A program made the translations under genes and the position numbers. A model generated the notes under the pieces. It was not told the DNA's origin. It did not search any database and was given only the letters and a program-made list of their open reading frames with translations. A stretch of 6,348 nt of DNA. Origin: Planctomycetota bacterium (GTDB taxonomy: Bacteria > Planctomycetota > UBA11346). The stretch spans positions 1-6,348 of the forward strand of contig CANETI010000157.1 in assembly GCA_947440715.1 (NCBI GenBank), written 5' to 3'. The first letter of the stretch is position 1; the number at the start of each line of letters is the position of its first letter. This document shows, piece after piece, positions 6,251 to 6,348 of this stretch.

Positions 6251-6348
6251 ATCGCAACACCAATCGCCGCGAATTTTTGCAACAAATGGGCTGCACCGCC
6301 GCATTGCTCCCATTTCTGGGAAATTTACCCAGTTTGGGCTTTGCCGCA
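6247..6348 (+). CDS. Tat-exported protein, probably DUF1552 family (N-terminal 34 codons only)
   Basis: ATG at 6247 overlaps the TGA of the PSD cytochrome gene as ATGA, which implies translational coupling in one operon. A weak AGG at 6234-6236 lies 10 nt upstream. The 34 visible residues start MNRNTNRREFLQQMG and continue with a moderately hydrophobic stretch ending LPSLGFAA. NRREFLQ fits the twin-arginine signal (RR-x-F-L), so the product is probably exported folded through Tat. No mature domain is visible. The DUF1552 (HXXSHH) call rests on its position: genes with DUF1592/1588/1585 are commonly followed by a DUF1552 gene with such a signal. A DUF1501-type or another Tat-exported protein is the alternative. 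The gene runs off the window. Confidence 0.75.
   Translation, partial: MNRNTNRREFLQQMGCTAALLPFLGNLPSLGFAA

Overview
The window holds two partial genes and two complete genes, all on the + strand. In order they are: the C-terminal part of a HEAT-repeat c-type cytochrome of the kind common in Planctomycetota and Verrucomicrobiota (1-1380, cut by the window edge); a complete flagellin with an enlarged, internally duplicated central region (1466-3487); a complete secreted multidomain PSD-type cytochrome with an embedded PA14 domain (3890-6250); and the first 34 codons of a Tat-exported protein, probably of the DUF1552 family (6247-6348, cut by the window edge).

The organism cannot be named from this stretch. 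The PSD/PSCyt domains (DUF1587, DUF1595, DUF1592, DUF1588, DUF1585) and the CxxCH protein with a WWGTRP motif point to a planctomycete, a verrucomicrobial relative, or another bacterium that carries these gene sets, including some marine Proteobacteria. It has a Sec and a Tat pathway, makes c-type haem proteins and has flagella. The flagellin has a Shine-Dalgarno site at good spacing.

The 85-bp gap 1381-1465 holds a T8 run, a cluster of GGA triplets, a weak sigma-54-like -24/-12 element and a perfect 6-bp hairpin containing the flagellin Shine-Dalgarno sequence. The 402-bp gap 3488-3889 begins with two stem-loops, the second a perfect 14-bp stem with a GATA tetraloop. It then has about 200 bp with short repeats but no gene, followed by a plausible housekeeping promoter and a leader of about 90 nt for the PSD cytochrome gene.

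The PSD cytochrome and the DUF1552-like gene overlap by ATGA and form a two-gene or longer operon, the usual pairing for these families. The three cytochrome-system genes probably act outside the cytoplasmic membrane in a redox process whose substrate is unknown for these families. The flagellin is functionally unrelated and appears to be its own transcription unit placed between them. I found no CRISPR array, RNA gene, transposon or clearly new system. The points most worth a second look are the duplicated domain and sequon-rich surface of the flagellin, the compact control region in front of it, and the PA14 domain inside the PSD cytochrome.
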